The notes under the pieces were generated by a model. It saw only the letters and a program-made list of their open reading frames with translations, did no database searches and had not been told where the DNA came from. Below, piece after piece: positions 1 through 11,800 of a stretch of DNA of 64,000 bases (the stretch's first letter is position 1; every line of letters starts with the position of its first letter). The DNA is from Anisus vortex. Lineage: Eukaryota; Mollusca; Gastropoda; Planorbidae. The DNA is taken from positions 21,666,181-21,730,180 of the forward strand of contig OX421506.1 of assembly GCA_949126835.1 (NCBI GenBank), given 5' to 3'. The position numbers and the translations under genes were made by a program.

Positions 1-62
1 GTGCAGAAGACAAGACGTTTTTTTTTGTCCAGGTGCAGTGGATGGGCTATGCCAGTACTCAC

Positions 63-224
63 CTGCCACGGTAGCGAGGCTAATGATGACCTTAGGGAGG
101 ACGGCCAAACACTTGGTGACGTGGCAGCAGCAGTCGGCACACATCATGATGAAGCTGAGGACCATGAATATGGCAGCGAGTGCAGTTGACGTCGCGGCGC
201 AGCCATATATAGCAGAACTGAAAC
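63..224 (-). CDS. Gene A exon 2 (TM2, CADCCC motif)
   Basis: 162 nt, phase 1 at both ends, the same length as exon 2 of B, C and D. Encodes TM2 ending in FIMMCADCCC, a short basic loop with HVTKC, and PKVIISLATVAG, which begins TM3. The acceptor follows a T-rich tract ending GTCAG; the donor is GTGAGT. Confidence 0.8.
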
Positions 225-1526
225 CTGACAAAATTTATATTTTGTTATATCTGTATCTATATATGTATATAAAGAGCAAAGTAGATAAATATATAGATAT
301 AAAAAATGTAAAGTAGCCCTTCGGACCAAATTGATTCATGTGGTCGGTGAAGCAGTGTTCACCAGTTTCTGTGACTACGGCATACTAGGTGATTGTGTGG
401 CCAGCACTATGCACAGCCGACTTTACTTTACTCAAAGGGCAGGTACCCATCAGAGCTGGGTAGACTCAAGGACATCCTCCAGACCCGGGAAAAAACCCTA
501 GCCTGCACCAGGATTCGCTTCCGCTCGGCTACCGTGCTCCATGATGTATAGCTTAAGAGGTAAAGAATGTAAGTGAAACCGTATTAACATTATACACTCT
601 CCAAGCTGACATAACGGCCATGTAAAAAACAAAAACAGGGTTTTTTCTCCAGGATTCGAACCCAGGACTTTCGGTACGCCAGCCTAACGCACTGCCGCAC
701 GGCCACCGTAGAGATGTGTAGACATAAAAATAGATACATTCTTAGATTGATAATTTACATATTTGAATGTTTTAATACAGGAAGACTTTATTGTCGCTTC
801 CTGGAACTTAAAAATATAATGTGTATAATTGTAATACTGTCTAATCTAAAACAATCTATATTTATTCAGACATTAAATATTAATACTGCAGATAATTTAG
901 CAGTTTTAGATTATCATACCAAGTACCACACTAAACCAGTTTTCTAAAAGTTATGTATCAATTTTATATCCGTTTTACATTGGTTTTAGGGCAGTTCTAT
1001 GTTTTAGGGAGCGCGGTAGCCGAGTTTGAATCCTGGTGAAGGCTACTATGATTGTTTTACTGGGACTGTGCACCCAGCACTGATGCGTACCTGAATTTAG
1101 GGGGGGGGGGGGGTAAAGTAAGGGCGGCTGTACATTGTGAGTGTCACACAATCCCCTAATTGGTAAAAATAAAACTGGTGAACGCAGCTCCAACGCCACA
1201 AGGGATCGATTTGTCCGACGGGATACTTACTAATAATGGTAAAATATTATATAGCAAAATTATATTTTTTACTCCCCAAAAGGATAAAACAAAGATATCT
1301 CTAACACGCACAATGATAAAACAGTTTATCAAATCTTACGTGCAGGTCCAGTGAGATATTGGTAGGTACTCCTGTAACTGACATCATAAGATACTCCGTT
1401 TGCATTGTAATTTATTCCATTGCTGTCTTGGTACCATCCAGATGTTATGGTGCCAAGGATCAGCATGATAAAGGTGGAAGAGAACAGCAGGAAGCTGATC
1501 ACGTGACGACATACGTATTGACCCAT
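63..1526 (-). CDS. Gene A: four-TM membrane protein, partial, join(63..224,1340..1526)
   Basis: First two coding exons of a gene whose last exon lies beyond the left edge. The start is the ATG at 1526, chosen because B and C start with the same MGxxVxR pattern; the frame is open further upstream but only this Met is shared. Residues 9-31 form TM1, followed by GWYQDSNG and a polar Tyr/Asn-rich extracellular loop without cysteines. Exon 2 adds TM2 (about 68-90), then a CADCCC motif (91-96) and the first half of TM3. The intron is phase 1, with donor C|GTAAGA and acceptor GTCAG|GT; the second donor is GCAG|GTGAGT. Topology resembles claudin/PMP22/MARVEL proteins, but the claudin W-GLW-C-C signature is missing, so function is unknown. 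Intron 1 holds three SINE pieces. Paralogue of B, C and D. Confidence 0.75.
311..541 (-). mobile_element. tRNA-derived SINE (copy 1)
   Basis: Minus-strand copy in intron 1 of gene A. It carries the body shared by all copies in the window: a CTGGCCACAC-like block, a GGTACC-centred block and the text corresponding to CTGGTGAACGCTGC. The tRNA-like head at the right end has a degenerate B box. The sequence is clearly older than the copy at 9077. Confidence 0.75.
637..710 (-). mobile_element. SINE head fragment
   Basis: Only the tRNA-like head remains: a B box (GGTTCGAATCC-like, minus strand) and the A-box side near CGGTGGCC. The body is missing. It lies in intron 1 of gene A. Confidence 0.6.
1008..1232 (+). 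mobile_element. tRNA-derived SINE (copy 2)
   Basis: The head is internally deleted, so the A box runs directly into the B box (TTTGAATCCTGG). The body is recognisable (GTAAAGTAAGGGCGGCTG, CACACAATCCCC). A 14-base poly-G run interrupts it near 1100. Lies in intron 1 of gene A. Confidence 0.7.
1340..1526 (-). CDS. Gene A exon 1 (TM1 and first loop)
   Basis: 187 nt, 62 codons plus one base. Encodes MGQYVCRHV, a hydrophobic helix, then GWYQDSNG and a Tyr/Asn/Ser-rich loop. It ends at a GTAAGA donor at 1338-1339. Closely parallel to exon 1 of genes B and C. Confidence 0.78.
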
Positions 1527-1614
1527 ACCGTTGACAGGATCTTGCTCTCTTTTGCTGGGTTTTGATGTTGTTATTAAGTCTAAGCTAGATACAAAAAGAA
1601 GTTGCCTATTCAAA

Positions 1615-1852
1615 AAAGTGATTCAAATCATAGAGCTGGTGAAGCAGCGTTCACCAGTTTCTGTGGCCACGGCATACTAGGGGATGTGTGGCTAGCACAA
1701 TGCCCAGCCACCTTTACTTTTATCCCAAATATTGTCAGGTACTCATCAGAGCTGGGTAGACTCAGGGACACCCTCAAGTGCCGAAAAAATAATCATAGCC
1801 TGCACCAGGATTCGAACCCAGAACCTTCAAATCGCCGTTTGAACGCGCCACA
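1615..1852 (-). mobile_element. tRNA-derived SINE (copy 3)
   Basis: Nearly complete minus-strand copy just upstream of gene A exon 1. The body runs from the CTGGTGAAGC end to a head with a good B box (GGTTCGAATCCTGG, minus strand). It sits about 90 bp upstream of the proposed ATG of gene A, so it may lie in the 5' UTR or promoter. Confidence 0.8.
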
Positions 1853-1904
1853 TGCTCCTTTGACTTTTATGGGTGGGAATTTATCTTCTTCTCTTACCCG
1901 TTAC

Positions 1905-2075
1905 AGACGCGCCTTTCTAAAAAGAAGATTATTGCGTCCCACGCTTATCCGTGGTTTGAGTCTAGTCTTGTATTTTTTATAAGTGTTTTACATAATGTTA
2001 AATATGCTGGTTCTCCTTGTTTATTCAGGCAACCCATTCCATGCCCGGATGCCACTGTGAATATTTTCTTTTTTA
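1905..2075 (-). pseudogene. LINE reverse-transcriptase 3' remnant
   Basis: Read on the minus strand, 2030-2065 encodes GIRAWNGLPE followed by a stop, the usual carboxyl end of many non-LTR reverse transcriptases (SFFP-xxIRxWNxLP). The 3' tail that follows is shared with 7150-7340. The remaining reading frame is lost. Confidence 0.5.
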
Positions 2076-2109
2076 TTTAGAGACTACCAAAGGATACAAT
2101 AGAGCGTAT

Positions 2110-3170
2110 CATTTATTATGGTATCCTGTTTTGCTGTTTTAGATCGAATATGTCTAGAAAACCACAGTCCATTGATCTGCATCGATATGCAGAACGCGCA
2201 GCCTCACAGAAAATATCTACGTCTGAAAGGAATGATTGCTCCAGCTCTAAATTTAAATGGGTTAACCGAAACCTGATTTTGCTATCGCACAAATTACAAT
2301 CATATAAACTGTAGGTTTCAGTAAATATCATGAATGTTGCGAAATAGTTAACCTAATAATATTTTCTTTTCAAAACGAATATAAATTATTTTTAAAAAAT
2401 CCGTAGTGAAAAGACAACAACATTGAATTGTATAGTGTGGCCAATACAATGCCCAGTGTGCATTAACTTCCACAATTCGAGATCGTATTATCTTAATAAT
2501 ACAGGCTCTAAAAGACAAATGGCCATATTCAAACTTCCTATGCATACACATGTTTAAAAATTACTTTATAACGAAGAAAATATGTTTGAAAATAAACTAC
2601 AAATACGTGAATAGGCCTACATATAACATCAAACTGTGTTCTTATATTTATATTTTTATATTTTAAATGGTGCGTTGTTCTCTTCAATGTTTTTTAACTA
2701 TCTAAATTCACCCTTCACTGCTAAAACAAACCACCTCGTTTTTTTTTTTTTTCAATGTGTAGTTTTTTTTTTTCATAATTAAATATGATAGTAAAATAAG
2801 ACTAAAAATATGTCATAGGTAATACATTTTATCTTTGCTACAAATCTTACCCTATATAAAAGTGTGTATCCGAGCTCTAAATATTAATGAACTAGTGCGC
2901 TATACTTTTTAAAAAATCAAATTTAACGATTTCTATTCGTACAGCTCCGGGTTATTAAATACAAGAATAAACTATTTAAAGTTTCCAATGACTGATTGGA
3001 GACGGGCAAAGGTTTCAAGAAAACATAAACATGCCCCTTCATGCTCGGCTCGCCACCGAATATAAAGAACAGTCCGCGAAACATAATCAATTATTTTTCT
3101 GTAGTTCACATTATGTCCCAAATATAGAGTAACCTGTTTAATTTGCTTACAATTCTTGGAATTTGAGTAG
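2110..3170. other. Non-coding stretch, nothing recognised
   Basis: AT-rich intergenic DNA between gene A and the hAT element. Short open frames here have no recognisable motif. It contains poly-T runs near 2740-2772. Confidence 0.5.
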
Positions 3171-3667
3171 TCTGTGTTCAGGGCAGGATCCAGGGTTTTT
3201 GGCGCCCAAGGCGAAAACAAATTCTGCGCCCTCATTAAAGTGCCTTTGGCGGGGTCTGCCGGATATGGAACTTCGGAGGTGTGTTTTTGTTAATAATTGT
3301 TAATTGGGCTATACCAAACAAAGAATTTTATTTTATAACCTTTGATTGATGACTGTCTAATGTAAATAAAACATGAGGAATGAAAAGTCACAATGGCTTT
3401 GCATTATAGATTAATAATTAGAAATGTAAATTATTATTAGAAACGTTACATAACATACAGTTTTACATTAGGTATAAAGGTTTGTAGGTTTTATAATTGC
3501 ATTATGTACAGTTCTCTTATAATAAGAAACAGAAACTCACAGTTAGATTATATATATTTTTTTCTATTTTTATAACAATTTAAAAAATACACAAAGGCTA
3601 CTTGATATTGTTTGATATTACTTGATATTGGATTATTGTTTTCTTAACTACGGTCTTAAATTCACTT

Positions 3668-4433
3668 TTAAGGGGGAAGGGGACTGAGTAGGGGGGGGGG
3701 GCATATTTTTTTCAAAAATAGAGTTGTTTAGCTTTTATTAAAAATAGTTTGTTAAACCTAATTGTAACAAATATGCATCAAATAACATAGAAAAAATAAC
3801 GGTTTTGTACTGAAAAATTGAGTTTGAAATATGTGTGTCGACTCAATTTCTTTGTCGATTCTTTGCCTTTAAATGCGTTTTTCTCAATATGTGTTTTTTG
3901 TTGTTTTTGTGCTATGATAATTGTAAAATAATGAGAAGCGTTAAAGATAATATGTTGCAATTTGGTATGTAGCTTTATATATTATATCTAGAGGTACTAG
4001 ATTGGGATTTAAGGTGAATGTATAATTAGTTTGTCTGTAAAATGTATTAAAAGAAAAAGAAATTCATGAACTTTATACAAAACTCCAATACTAAAATTTA
4101 AAAATTCATTAAAAAAAAAGAGTTTTAACAATATTTAATCAAAACTGTGTCTAGTACCTAAAATGTTAATAGTAATACATAAAAACACTATTGAAACCAA
4201 AATATCTATAATACTTTTTAAAATTTTATAATTTTTGTAATGACTATTTTTTGTTTAAATGGCCGCCGTAACCATGGCAACCATGTTTTTTTCATACAAA
4301 TTACTTATGTTTTTTTCATACAAATTACTTATGTTTTTTTCAAGGCCATTTAAGATATATATGTATAAGCAATTAAAAATCATTTTGGTCCAGTAATAAC
4401 TGAATTAAATTTTTCAGTCCCCTTCCCCCTTAA
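3668..4433. mobile_element. TTAA-flanked non-autonomous DNA transposon nested in the hAT element
   Basis: The element is 3672-4429 (758 bp), bounded by TTAA at 3668-3671 and 4430-4433. Its terminal inverted repeats are perfect over about 16 bp (GGGGGAAGGGGACTGA at the left, its complement at the right). TTAA target choice fits the piggyBac or Kolobok superfamilies; I cannot choose between them. No transposase is visible. It includes a 27-bp direct duplication near 4285-4330. Confidence 0.72.
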
Positions 4434-4489
4434 ATACTGATTAACAGTATTTATATTAATAAGGACTAAAACCGTAATGGTACTTTTCT

Positions 4490-5170
4490 TGCTTTCTGCT
4501 TAGCAAATTCTTGAATGAGGGCTTTTGAGTCAAACTGTCTTGCTATCTCACTTTCAGTAGAAATTGTCACCAGACCCGCAAGTCTCTCTTGACACATTAA
4601 TTGTATTACGCAGATATGTTTTAATTAGCTTAAGTTTTGAAACATTATCGTTCAGCACTAGCTACGGAAAGTGGCAACGTAATGAAAATAATGTTAGGAA
4701 ATCCATTTTCAAGATTCTGTTGGTAAATGTAGTTTAGGACTTCTTCAGGGTTTGATACTGACTCATGTAGATGATGAGAAAATGCTATTTGTTCAGAACA
4801 CTGTTGTACAGCAGCAATGTCAGATTAATTAAAACCTTCATCTTTTTCAATTGTTAATGCTTTTTTTAAGTTTTTGTGCATCAACTTAACCTGTGAAGTA
4901 GTCTTGTTTTTAAGGTCAGGAATGTTGTACAAAAATCCAAAGACACCAGATACTTTATTTAACTGGGAAAATCTTTCTTTTACCGCATAAGCAGCTGTGT
5001 CGAAAGCAGCAACATAAAAGTGGATCTTGAAATTTTCTGAGGGGTCACCTGCAATATTTACATATTCATCTGTTGATTCGTAATCAGCCATGTTCTTCTT
5101 TTTTTTTTAATTCGGACCTTCTCTTTCTCAAATACTGGTTTTATTCCATGCAACTTCAATGCTACTTCAT
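4490..5170 (-). pseudogene. Broken hAT transposase
   Basis: On the minus strand, 5170-4825 keeps an open frame through ANEVALKLHGIKPVF, then NFKIHFYVAAFD and KERFSQ, which matches the region before the dimerisation domain of ZMYM1/DUF4371-type hAT transposases. Further on, 4680-4490 shows KLKLIKTYLRNT and, after a frameshift, RLAGL and SEIARQFD, the hATC dimerisation block. Frameshifts and stops separate the pieces and the amino-terminal half is missing, so it is a dead transposase of the surrounding element. Confidence 0.65.
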
Positions 5171-5728
5171 TAGCAACTCTAAATCACTTCTATCTGTAAC
5201 AAAAGCATCACAAACATGAGATAACTGGTACAGCAGAGGAGTTGGTGCATCGATTCTACTGGGACTTCTTGTGACACTTAGGGGATTTAATGTACTCGTT
5301 TTTGTAACTAACAGTCTGAAAATGCACAACAACAACAACTGCACTGCCAATGCAAATAACTCAGTGCCCTCACGACTTACGATTCACGAACTGACTTGAA
5401 GGTCACGGTCACGTCACTTCACTATGATATTCCGCCACTGCATCGCACCCAGAGTGTGGCCGGGGGAAGTGAGGGGTTGCCTTTTTAGCACTCTGCTACT
5501 CACAACGAGGTTGCCAAACTAAGTAGCCGAAGTAAAATACCCTTCGCCTTTTATTATCTAGTAATCCATCTGCCTACGCTAGTAGCGCTCAGAAGCACTA
5601 AACTTTAATATAGCTTATATTTTTAAATCCCAAATAAAAAAAAATCCTCAATTTTGCGCCCCCCAAAATTTTGCGCCCTAGGCAGCCGCCTAGTTCGCCT
5701 ATATGGATGAGCCGGCCTTGTCTGTGTT

Positions 5729-7149
5729 GGCGTTTTGGTTTCTGTGTGTGACTTTGTGTGTATGTGTGAAGAAGGGCGACTTATTAAGGTGAAAATAACA
5801 TACGCAATTGAGACCATAGATAATCTAGCGTATATCCGGGTCTTATGACACATAACAATAATGCCTCTAGTTTCGTAGATAATCCGGATAATCCGTCCGA
5901 TAGAAATAACCGAAATCCGAAAATAACGATTCGTGAGGCAATTATAACTTGAAGGATTCAATGGATATCCAATTACATTCTGAAAACTTTTTTTTTGTTA
6001 GAATAAGTATTAAGCTTTACACACACACACACATACACAAAAAAAAAGAAATTTACGTAAACGAAATATAAAAGAATAAATATTTAGTTTAATAAAAAGG
6101 CATGTACCTAACTGAAAAGCGAATTGGTGAATACAAATCGGCAAAGGAAAGGGATGTCGGTGTAGCGCTACATATATTAATGTTAGGGAAGGTTACTCCC
6201 GTCATAACTCTATAAAAGCAATATCTGAGTCTGCTTCCCTGGTATGCTACTAGGCACAAATACCAAGACAATATCCCAAGCCATCGATTAAAAAACCAAG
6301 ACAAAAGTTTTCTAGGGAAAAATGGTCGACAAACAAAATCGACTAATTATTACTGAGATTAAGGAAAACATGTATCACTGTATAATGATCACTATGAACG
6401 AATAAAAGACGTAAATTAGTAAAGTCGCTGGGCACTGTAGAAGTCCTTAACTCGACATGCAGGACAAACATAAATATTCTTATATGTTATTTTGAAACCA
6501 GTGTTGCGTTCGATGCTGTTTAACCGGTTTCAGTAACCTTGACATGCAAGAGGATTGTGAGGCAAGCACATCCACATGTGCAATCCACATCCCATATAGG
6601 TAACCATCATATTATTAAACAGACAGAGGGACATTTCTCCTCCCCTGCCCCAACTTATAAACCATCTACAGGCCTTTATAAAAAAAAAGACCTAAGGACA
6701 TTTAGCTCCCATCTTATATTTGTGTAAACATTTACTGTTCCTTTTTACTTGTGATTTTAATATATAAAATCATGATTTTTAAAAAGAAAAAACACACTTT
6801 TACACAAAATAAAAACAGCATTACGTGTAAAACAAAACAACATAAAAATACTTGATTTTTAAAGTGATTTTTTTGTCATTGTTATGAATTTGTTTACTTA
6901 AAATTTCATACATAGTTGTGATACAAATGTAAAAGCTCGAGATTTTGTTAGTAACTTTTTTATATCACAATTTTAATGTTAGTATAATATATCTTATACA
7001 CCGGCATATATAATTTAAAGACAATAAACATTGTATCACAGTTTCGAGGTATAGAATAAATATTTTCATAATAATACTTATAGTAAAGGACGAAGGAGAA
7101 AATTGGGAAAAAAATGAAAGATCTTAACTAATCGTATGATACATGTTAC
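5729..7149. other. Non-coding stretch with a short CA microsatellite
   Basis: AT-rich DNA with an (AC)n run at about 6018-6036. The only open frames are short and without recognisable motifs. Confidence 0.45.
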
Positions 7150-7340
7150 AAGCGCTTCTTCTGTACAGAAAATTATTGCGTTCTACGCTAATCCTTGGTT
7201 TGAATCTAGTCTTGCATTTTGATAAGAGTTATAAATTGATGCCAAGTTATCGGTTTTCCTGGTTTATTCAGGTAACCCATTCAGTGCAAGGATGTCAATA
7301 GGAAAGAAAAAGAGTTTATATGCATTTGCCCTTTCGTAAG
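7150..7340 (-). pseudogene. LINE reverse-transcriptase 3' remnant
   Basis: The minus strand encodes a degenerate FFFP then ALNGLPE and a stop, equivalent to FFPSGIRAWNGL in the copy at 15614. The downstream tail matches 1905-2030. Upstream frame is lost. Confidence 0.5.
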
Positions 7341-7619
7341 GAATAAGAAAATTATTTTGTCCTTATTTCCATTTGACAAAGATTGTTATTGAGTTTTATT
7401 TCTAAGTTAGAGCTTAATGCTTTATGTATTATTACTACTTTACACTTTGTCATTCTTTCCTATGTTGTATCTAGGTTTAGTGATTTACCTATTGGTGTTA
7501 GTCTTGTCAGATGTGAATATTCACTAGTAATGAACCTTGAGACACTTTTCTGGACTTATTCTAGTTTTTCAAAATGTTTTCTTCATTTGATGTGTCTCAT
7601 ACATAAGATTAATAATTGA

Positions 7620-8573
7620 AAAAGGTTAATATATCACAGTTGCTTAAATACAGTAGGATTTTAATTTATTATTTATACAAAGAACATCTGCAAAAAAATA
7701 ATATAAAAAAACAAAATCAAAACAACAACAATCAATATATATATATTTAAGATTCGTATCACAGCATCGCAGTATATAATCATAATTTAAATAATAAAGA
7801 AGCAAAAAAATAAAATAATACTAGATGTAAATACTAGATGATGGAAGTAGAAATTTCAAAAAAAAAATAATGACCTTAAACAAATGTTGTCTAAAATTGT
7901 TATGGTAATTTTTAACATGCATGTTTATTTGTTATAATAGTAGATCTACACAGATTGTTACTAGATAATTTAAAAGACCAAGTGAAGTGCTTTTAATCTA
8001 AAGTTAACCGTTCATTTTGATAGTAAATAGCGTATGAGAATGCAAAATATTATACACAACTTTCAAGTAATAAGTTCCATGTTAGCAATGTTCAATATTA
8101 CATGTGTAAGTGTGTGTTGTTGTTATTTTTATTTTTTTTGGGGGGGGGGGGGGGGGAAATCTACATCTCGTAGCTTTTTGAGATGTTTAATTTCGGCATC
8201 AAAAACGACGCGACGTCATTAATTGGCAACTAGTGTAGGAAAAATTCATATTTCCACGTGTTTTCCACGTGCCACTGTTTTGAATTTCTGACCGATTTTT
8301 TTTTAAACAAATAAATATAGATTTAGTTGGTCATGTTATGTTTAGTTTTATTTTGTTTTCATGTTAAAGCGTCACTTCGATATTAGTCTATTCCAAATAT
8401 CGTAAATTAAAATAACCAAAAATGAAACCTCTTCAGTTGGCCTTTAATAATGGAGAAATATTTATAGATTCCATGATAATTTTTTTTTCGGATGTATTTA
8501 TGTTTGTCAACGTAACGTTCGAATCGTCGCACGGCTGTTTAAACATCATTTAAACCGGTAGTTGAGCGTTGAT
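7620..8573. other. Non-coding 3' flank of gene B
   Basis: AT-rich sequence with an 18-base poly-G tract near 8139-8156. A stretch near 8055-8095 is a diverged relative of the foldback arm at 10555-10647. No convincing AATAAA was found close to the stop of gene B; TATAAA-like variants lie near 8455-8465 on the minus strand. Confidence 0.4.
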
Positions 8574-8899
8574 TTAGAAGTGAGCGTTGTACTGAGGTCC
8601 GTTCCAGTTGTTCATCGCCATCCCTTGGGACATCGTCATGCCGCCGAACGAGGTCATCTGGGACTGCATCTGCATCTGACTCTGCTGGGCGACCACAACT
8701 TGGGTTTCCATAACCTCGACCCGCGTGTCGTACCGGATCCTGCAGTTGACACAGCCGGTGATCATCAGCAACAGCCCGCCAGCACCTACGAGGTAGAACG
8801 AGGCACCGGGCATGTAGCTCAATTTTAGGCCGGTTATATTTTTCAGGGACCCGGTGATTTTGACCAGCAAAAGGATGCATGCTGCCTCTGCTAGAATAC
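8574..8899 (-). CDS. Gene B exon 3
   Basis: 326 nt to the TAA at 8574-8576; the acceptor follows a long pyrimidine tract (TTTTTCAG|GT). Encodes ILAEAACILLLVKITG (end of TM3), PGASFYLVGAGGLLLMITGC (TM4), and a tail with QSQMQMQSQ and GMTMSQGMAM. Confidence 0.83.
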
Positions 8900-11800
8900 C
8901 TGAAAAAAAAAGAAAATCACGAAATTAATGGCTAACATAAAAACTATAAAATGTTATTTGGATTAATCAAGTAATCTTATCTTATCTTATAAGACGCTTA
9001 GAGATGTATAAGTATAACATTGAAAATAATAAAGACTCTAAATTTTCTGAGATTAGAAGAATATTACATTCCAAACAGGGGCACGGTGGCCGTGCAGCAC
9101 AGCCTTCGGCTGGCGTACCTATGGTCCCGGGTTCGAATCCTGGTGCAGGCTGGGATTTTTGTCCCCGAGTCCGGAGGGTGTCCCTGAGTCTACCTAGCTC
9201 TGATGGGTACATGACCTTAGTTGGAGTAAAGCATAGTGCTGGCCAAACAATCATCTTTATGCCGTGGCCACAGATACTGGTGAACGCTGCATTACCGGAC
9301 CTATGGATCAAGTCGGTCCGACGGGTACTTTACTTTTACATTCCGAATAATAAAGTTGCTTATGTGTGCAATATATTAGCAATAATAATGATCAATATGG
9401 ATGTTTAACATTAGCAATAATAAATATATTAAATTATGGATGTAAGAAAAGTAAAAAGTAAACTTATCGGACTAAATTGACCGGCTGGTGAATATAGATT
9501 GGTCAGTTATCGTGGCCACCGCATACTGAGGATTGTGTGGCCAGAAAAAAAAGTCAATGCCACCTTTACTTTTCCCCGAAAATGTCAGGTACCCATCAGA
9601 GCTAATTAAAGTCTGGGACACCCCTTAGACACGGAACAAAAATAATCCGAGCTTCCAACAGGATTCGAACAGAAGACCTTCAGCAAGCCAGCCTTACGCG
9701 CTGGTTGCATTAATATAATTGCAATATATGAAGACGATTATCAATTTGTTTTTATGTAAGAGTCACGTGGTGCCAAATCCCAGTACTGACCTGCCAGGGT
9801 AGCAATGCTTATGTTGACCCTCGGGATGACCGCCAAATACTTGTTAACGTGGCAGCAGCAGTCGGCACACATTATGATGAAGCTAAGGAGAACGCATACG
9901 GCTGTGAGGGCAACTGCCGTGAAGGCGCATCCTTTCATACCGGATGAGAGACCTGCGGATACATTATCTTGGAGTAAATTTTACGTTTACTTTGCAAAAA
10001 CTCAGTAGAGATAACGAGTATGTATATTGACTATTCTTCGCTTCTTCTTTATTATACTTAGTAGTATGTTATGCGTCATATGTTCTGCATAAACTACGTC
10101 ATTTATTCTGCGTGATATGGTCGGTTTCTACTGTTCTGCGTCATTCGTTCTGCGCGATATGGTCGGGTTCAACTGTTCTGCGTCATTTGTTCTGCGCGAT
10201 ATGGTCGGCTTCCACTGTTCTGCATCATATGTTCTGCAACACATGTTCTGCGTCATATTACTTCACTCGGCAATGACTTTCTCAGTGTTTTTTTTTAAAA
10301 TATTTTATTAGTACTTTGGAATGCTAATCTACAAATTATTGCATATAAAAAACACGTCCAGTTCATCATCTTATTTGAATGTCTTTTTGTTTTCCCCACT
10401 TTTCCTTAAACCCACTGAATGTGTTGTATATTCTAAAATATTTAATGTTACTTTTATCGAGCAATGTTATTCACCAACTAAATATATGTTTTTATATTAA
10501 GCACGCAAACTATTTTAATAAGTAGGCCTGTCAGTATTACAATGTTAATAAAATGATTTGTACAAAATATTAAACAAAACTTTCAAGTAATAACTTCAAT
10601 ATTAGCAGCTAAAAACAATAATCCCTCGGCCATAATTAAATATAAAGAAACGAACACTATATGCATTATAGAAACAATAATAGATGTACTGAATGCATTA
10701 AACCAGGGGTCGGCAACCTTGTGCCAATAGTGTGCCAAACTAGGATTTCTAAATCATTCAGCGTGCCAACAGCGTGAAAGTTAAACTGCTCAACTAAATT
10801 ATTTTTATGAGACAATTTATTTAGTGCCGTAAAAAGACCAAAAAAAAAAAAAGGAGCGTTATAGAGAAAATCATTAAAACCTTTTATATTTAATTATGGC
10901 CGAGGGATTATTGTTTTTAGCTGCTAATATTGAAGTTATTACTTGAAAGTTTTGTTTAATATTTTGTACAAATCAACCTGTTTGTTATTATAATCTTTTT
11001 ATAAAAATCCATTCATACCTAATGCACAATTTCATTTCTCACTTTACAAATAAATAGTTAGTCTATGCCTATCAACACTTAACCAGATTGGTGAATAAGA
11101 TTATATACTAGTAACTAGTAGTAGCAAAACATTAATTATAGTTTGATTTGATCTCAGTATAACTGAGATTTTCGTTTTCTTTTCCTTTAGGAGGCGCTTT
11201 GGAGTTTTAACTCCTTGTCCCTCCTGTGGGCCTTCTCGGTTTGTAAAGTTTTAGTTCTGAAGGTATTGGCAAACGTCACTGATCTTTGAATCAGTTAATT
11301 CCGCCTTCTGCACAATCACTCTCACGTCAAACATGAGAGCTGAGTGCAGACCAGCTGTAGTCCAGGCCGACCTTATGAGAGCCAATACGAGAAACTTGAG
11401 CAATCTCCTAATCTGCAACGCTCGGGAAGGATGTGACTACTGACTAGACTTCCCACTTCCCACAAGTCGTAAGATTTATACGTTGTGTAGGAAAGCCAGA
11501 GATTTTCATTAATATTATATTATTTTATTATTGCTTTCGATTTAGGGTTTTCGAAAATGCAGTTAGAAGGAATGATACAAATTAATTATACGACCTTGGT
11601 AGTTATTGTAAAGTTTAAAAATGTATGTATGAATTCTTTAGTCATAAAATATTTATATTATTTTTAACTATCTTTTATAGTTTAATCATTGTAAAGTGAT
11701 ATAATGTAAATCATTTTAAAAAAAAAAGAAATAAATTACAAATATTAATGCAAAGAAAACGGGTTAATTATTTCCCTCTAATTAAATTCTCGAAATTTGA

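Larger units (their letters stand above)
3171..5728. mobile_element. hAT-type DNA transposon, degenerate, with 8-bp target duplication
   Basis: The element spans 3179-5720. It is flanked by a perfect 8-bp direct repeat, TCTGTGTT, at 3171-3178 and 5721-5728. The ends are related inverted termini: left CAGGGCAGGATC, right (inverted) CAAGGCCGGCTC. Both subterminal regions carry GGCGCCC / TGCGCCC motifs. An 8-bp duplication with CAGGG-type ends is the hAT hallmark. It holds a broken transposase (minus strand) and a nested TTAA-flanked element. A second right-end fragment of the same family is at 32155-32380. Confidence 0.8.

Noticed and set aside
10117..10311. 64-codon repetitive protein
   Set aside because: Open frame follows from the 42-bp period; no splice context or homologue; lies in an intron on the opposite strand.
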